From NCBI GenBank assembly GCA_023229765.1, contig JALNYO010000003.1:62001-126000 (forward strand): 64,000 nucleotides of DNA. The letters are read 5' to 3'. Within the stretch, counting starts at the first letter, position 1; every line of letters begins with the position of its first letter. The notes under the pieces were generated by a model. The model ran no database searches. It worked only from the letters and a program-made list of their open reading frames with translations, and had not been told where the DNA came from. This document shows positions 61,359 through 64,000 of the stretch, one piece after another. Origin of the DNA: Syntrophales bacterium. GTDB lineage: Bacteria; Desulfobacterota; Syntrophia; Syntrophales; UBA5619. The position numbers and the translations under genes are program-made.

Positions 61359-63365
61359 TCACGAACCTGCCTTAAAGGTAACCGTACAGATACTATTCTC
61401 TGGCAAAGGCATCCCCGCAGCCGGCGTCTGTTCCGCCGCCCAGCCGCTGCCAACGACACGGATGTCAAGTCCCCTCTCTCTTGACTTTCTTAGCGCCTCT
61501 CGAATAGTCATACCGCTGAAATTAGGCATTATCCCTTCTTCTGCCGCGGTTTCCGCCACATTGGCAAGCGTTGCTGGCGCAGAAACGAATTTGAGGCCGA
61601 TGTTATTATCGAGGGGATTGATTTCTTCCGGTTCGGGGTTGCGACGAATATTTGTTTTAAAGGCAGTGAGGAGCTGTTCGCCAATATTTTTAAAAACGGG
61701 CGCAGCGGCTACCCCTCCCCAGCGATCCTTCTGCGGTTCGTCCAGGACGATCAGCATCGCGATCTGGGGAGCTTCGGCGGGGAAAAAGCCCATAAAGGAC
61801 GTTCGCACCCTTTGCGAGGAGTAAGCGCCCGCTTTAAAGTCAAATTTCTGTGCCGTGCCAGTTTTTCCCGCCACCGAAATGTTGGCGATCCGTGCGTTTT
61901 TCCCGGTGCCGTCTTCCATGCCGACCACGTCGGTTAAGATTGCAGTCATTGTTTTTGCCGTTTCCGAGGAGATCACCCGGCGTACCTGGGTGGGATGAAA
62001 GTTCTGCACAATTTCCCCGTTCTTGCCCAGCATGGCCCTGACTATAAAAGGTTTCATAAGGATGCCATCGTTGGCGATGCTGGAGAGCGCGGTTATGAGC
62101 TGAATGCCTGTTACTGATATTCCCTGCCCAAACGCGATGGTTGCCGTGTCCACTCTGGTCCACCGTTCAACCGGCCGGAGCAGCCCTTTTGCCTCGCCGG
62201 GCAGATCGATGCCAGTTTTATCGCCGAATCCAAATTTTTTTATATACTCGTAAAACTTCTCTTTGCCGAGCTTTTCGGCAACCTTTGCGGAGCCGATATT
62301 GCTTGAATATTTTATAATGTCGTGAAGTGAAAGCATGCCGTGACGCTTCCGGTTTGCCTCGTGGATGGTGCGGTTAGCGACTGCATAGTGGCCATCTTCA
62401 CAGTAAAACATATCTGTTGGCTGGGCAACCCTCTCATTGAGAGCGGCGGCAGCCATAAAAGGTTTGAATGTTGAACCAGGGTCCCAGGCATCGGCGATGG
62501 CCCTGTTTTGTCTTGACTCCGGGGCAATAGTCTTGAAATTATTAGGGTCAAAAGCCATTTCATTGGCCAGGGCAACGATTTCACCCGTGCGGGGATCCAT
62601 GACTATCGCATAGCCGCCCTTCGCGCCTTTATCGAGGACGGCCTTTTTCAGATGGGATTCGACAAGATGCTGAATCCGTTTGTCTATTGTCAGGACGAGG
62701 CTGTAGTTATGGGCATCGCTGTTTCTGTAATTATCGATGGTTTCGTTTGCTGCCATCTGGGGATAGAGCCTTTTCCCTTTGGCGTCTCTGTTCCAGAGCA
62801 GCTTTTGAGGAACTCCCCGCAGGTAGTTTTCATATTGAAGCTCCAGTCCGTCCAAGCCCTTGGCGTCCATTCCGACGAATCCCACAAGGTGCCCGGCAAG
62901 CTCGCCTGCCGGGTAATAGCGCATGGGTTCCTTGACAGTAAATATTCCCTCCATCTTTAAATTGCTCACGAGGTTAGCCTGCTCGGGCGCAATTTTTCTG
63001 CCAATCCAGCAGAAATTTTTTTCCGTGGAAAGCCTTTTTACAAGAACTTTTTTGTCAACGTTGAGAATCGCGGCGAGCCTGCCGGCGGTTTCAATCGGAT
63101 TTTTAACTTTGGAAGGATCGGCGCAGACAGAGTCAGTCATTATTGTCGCTGCCAGTTTTTCGCCGCTGCGGTCCAAGATAATTCCCCTGTCCGGTTGCAA
63201 CATTAGGGTCTGGGTATGCTGCTTACGGGCAAGATTGTTCAGCTTTTTTGCCGAGATTATCTGCAGGTCGAAGGCGCGCCAGAACAGCGCTGTAAACATG
63301 AGCAGCGCCAATCCCAGCAGGGTGGAGATTCTGAATTTCATCCATTTTCTCGATTCAGATGTCAT
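61359..63365 (-). CDS. ftsI: Penicillin-binding protein FtsI (PBP3) with a C-terminal PASTA domain
   Basis: A class B transpeptidase of the septum. After an N-terminal membrane helix (16-34) and the pedestal region, the transpeptidase domain carries SxxK at Ser298-Lys301 (PGSTFKPF), SSN (YSSNIGS) and KTGT (VAGKTGTAQ). The last 60 residues form one PASTA domain (FSGMTIREALRKSRERGLDI), as in SpoVD- and PBP2x-like proteins and in several deltaproteobacterial FtsI proteins. The start overlaps the ftsL stop by 4 bases. Confidence 0.96.
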   Translation of the reverse strand: MTSESRKWMKFRISTLLGLALLMFTALFWRAFDLQIISAKKLNNLARKQHTQTLMLQPDRGIILDRSGEKLAATIMTDSVCADPSKVKNPIETAGRLAAILNVDKKVLVKRLSTEKNFCWIGRKIAPEQANLVSNLKMEGIFTVKEPMRYYPAGELAGHLVGFVGMDAKGLDGLELQYENYLRGVPQKLLWNRDAKGKRLYPQMAANETIDNYRNSDAHNYSLVLTIDKRIQHLVESHLKKAVLDKGAKGGYAIVMDPRTGEIVALANEMAFDPNNFKTIAPESRQNRAIADAWDPGSTFKPFMAAAALNERVAQPTDMFYCEDGHYAVANRTIHEANRKRHGMLSLHDIIKYSSNIGSAKVAEKLGKEKFYEYIKKFGFGDKTGIDLPGEAKGLLRPVERWTRVDTATIAFGQGISVTGIQLITALSSIANDGILMKPFIVRAMLGKNGEIVQNFHPTQVRRVISSETAKTMTAILTDVVGMEDGTGKNARIANISVAGKTGTAQKFDFKAGAYSSQRVRTSFMGFFPAEAPQIAMLIVLDEPQKDRWGGVAAAPVFKNIGEQLLTAFKTNIRRNPEPEEINPLDNNIGLKFVSAPATLANVAETAAEEGIMPNFSGMTIREALRKSRERGLDIRVVGSGWAAEQTPAAGMPLPENSICTVTFKAGS

Positions 63366-63685
63366 TTCAGCAATATCACCTGTTCTTTTATCGGATATAT
63401 CATCTGCAATTTTTCCCGGGCGATGGATTCTATCCTCTGCGGGGATTTAAGCGTCGCGAGTTCGAGTTTTAACCTTTTCTGATCCTCAACAAGCTGTTCC
63501 CGGCTGGTGATCTCCCCGGCAATCTGATATTCCAGCTCCGTCATATGGATATGACTCCATACATAAATTAGTGCGACAGCCATAATCACGGAGGCGACAA
63601 ATACCCAGGTGGAATAGCCAATCCTCGCCGCGGAGGAGTCGTCCTCGTGGGGAATGTTATGTCTTAAAACCTCTGTTGCCTGCAT
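63362..63685 (-). CDS. ftsL: Cell division protein FtsL
   Basis: A small bitopic divisome protein of 107 residues: a short cytoplasmic part, one helix (about 25-46) and a periplasmic coiled coil (MTELEYQIAGEITSREQLVEDQ region) that pairs with FtsB. Identification rests on position between rsmH and ftsI and on architecture, since FtsL sequences vary widely. Confidence 0.9.
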   Translation of the reverse strand: MQATEVLRHNIPHEDDSSAARIGYSTWVFVASVIMAVALIYVWSHIHMTELEYQIAGEITSREQLVEDQKRLKLELATLKSPQRIESIAREKLQMIYPIKEQVILLK

Positions 63686-63687
63686 AA

Positions 63688-64000
63688 TCAGATTCTCTGA
63701 GCCGCTCTTAGTTTTGCGCTTCTTGACCTTGGGTTTTCGTTAATCTCGGTTTCATTGGGAACAAGGGGTTTTTTTGTTATGATTTTCAGCGTGGGCTTTC
63801 GGCCGCAGGCGCAAAAGGGTAAATCCGGGGGGCAGATGCACCCTTTTGCCTGTTCGCTGAAACTATTTTTCACGATCCTGTCCTCCAGCGAATGGAACGA
63901 TATGACGCAGAAGCGTCCGCCGCTCCGGAGAAGTTCTACGCCGTCTTCTATGGCCAGTTTAAGGTTGCGCAGTTCATTGTTTACGGCGATCCTTATGGCC
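63688..64000 (-). CDS. rsmH: 16S rRNA (cytosine-1402-N4) methyltransferase RsmH (5' part beyond the window edge)
   Basis: The C-terminal 104 codons are visible: the conserved IAVNNEL, SGGRFCVISFHSLEDRIVK and the cysteine-bearing CICPPDLPFCACG segment, ending NPRSRSAKLRAAQRI. RsmH methylates C1402 of 16S rRNA and normally opens the dcw cluster, often behind mraZ, which would lie outside the window. The start codon is not in view. Confidence 0.95.
   Translation of the reverse strand, partial: AIRIAVNNELRNLKLAIEDGVELLRSGGRFCVISFHSLEDRIVKNSFSEQAKGCICPPDLPFCACGRKPTLKIITKKPLVPNETEINENPRSRSAKLRAAQRI

Overview
The window reads as a continuous chromosomal segment of an anaerobic Gram-negative bacterium. 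The most likely source is a syntrophic or fermentative deltaproteobacterium (Desulfobacterota, Syntrophales-like); that placement is an inference from gene families and gene order, not a database match. Supporting points are the pgpA-cinA-thpR-recA block, a complete Gram-negative style dcw (division and cell wall) cluster with a meso-DAP type MurE, an activase paired with a 2-hydroxyacyl-CoA-dehydratase-like protein of the double-cubane type, and a PurS-PurL style single-chain PurL. No CRISPR array, rRNA, prophage or transposase gene is visible.

Layout. 1-3.1 kb: recA (cut by the window edge), thpR, cinA and pgpA, all leftward. 3.4-4.7 kb: a rightward diguanylate cyclase. 4.7-4.9 kb and 16.4-16.6 kb: two inverted copies of a 179-bp MITE-like element flanked by TTA duplications. 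4.9-16.2 kb, leftward: fosmidomycin-type MFS exporter, iron-sulfur flavoprotein, purQ, purL, a methyltransferase, glmM, malic enzyme, a bactofilin-like membrane protein and DedA. 16.7-20.1 kb, rightward: membrane-anchored 5'-nucleotidase and RmuC. 20.2-23.7 kb, leftward: a hybrid histidine kinase with a periplasmic solute-binding sensor, and a TrkA-type K+ channel. 24.2-26.6 kb: a relatively AT-rich patch with a chemoreceptor, a coupled small protein, a switch-like leader and an unknown 102-residue protein. 26.6-33.1 kb, leftward: a zinc peptidase, tRNA-Glu with two terminators, a Ski2-like helicase, a GAF protein, exonuclease III, an unknown protein and an EamA transporter. 33.4-35.1 kb, rightward: YitT and a C39-like peptidase.

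35.1-39.6 kb is the most unusual locus. A cysteine desulfurase, a DUF3343 Se/S-carrier-like protein, the selenium-metabolism protein YedF, an ATP-dependent activase and a double-cubane-cluster type reductase lie on one strand. Together they suggest an anaerobic, ATP-driven low-potential reductase with dedicated sulfur or selenium delivery. It is preceded by a long structured leader and interrupted by dispersed repeats.

40.1-43.3 kb holds a lipoprotein, a 14-TM exporter with a terminator just upstream of its start, and a 59-residue conserved small protein. 43.3-64 kb is one long leftward operon: rsmH (cut by the right edge), ftsL, ftsI, murE, murF, mraY, murD, ftsW, murG, murC, murB, ftsQ, ftsA and ftsZ, then a radical SAM protein, a UPF0182 membrane protein and the small protein. 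No ddl lies between murB and ftsQ. A 21-bp repeat has inserted in this operon: it encodes a heptad array at the FtsQ N terminus, probably supplies the MurC start codon, and contains the murF stop codon.
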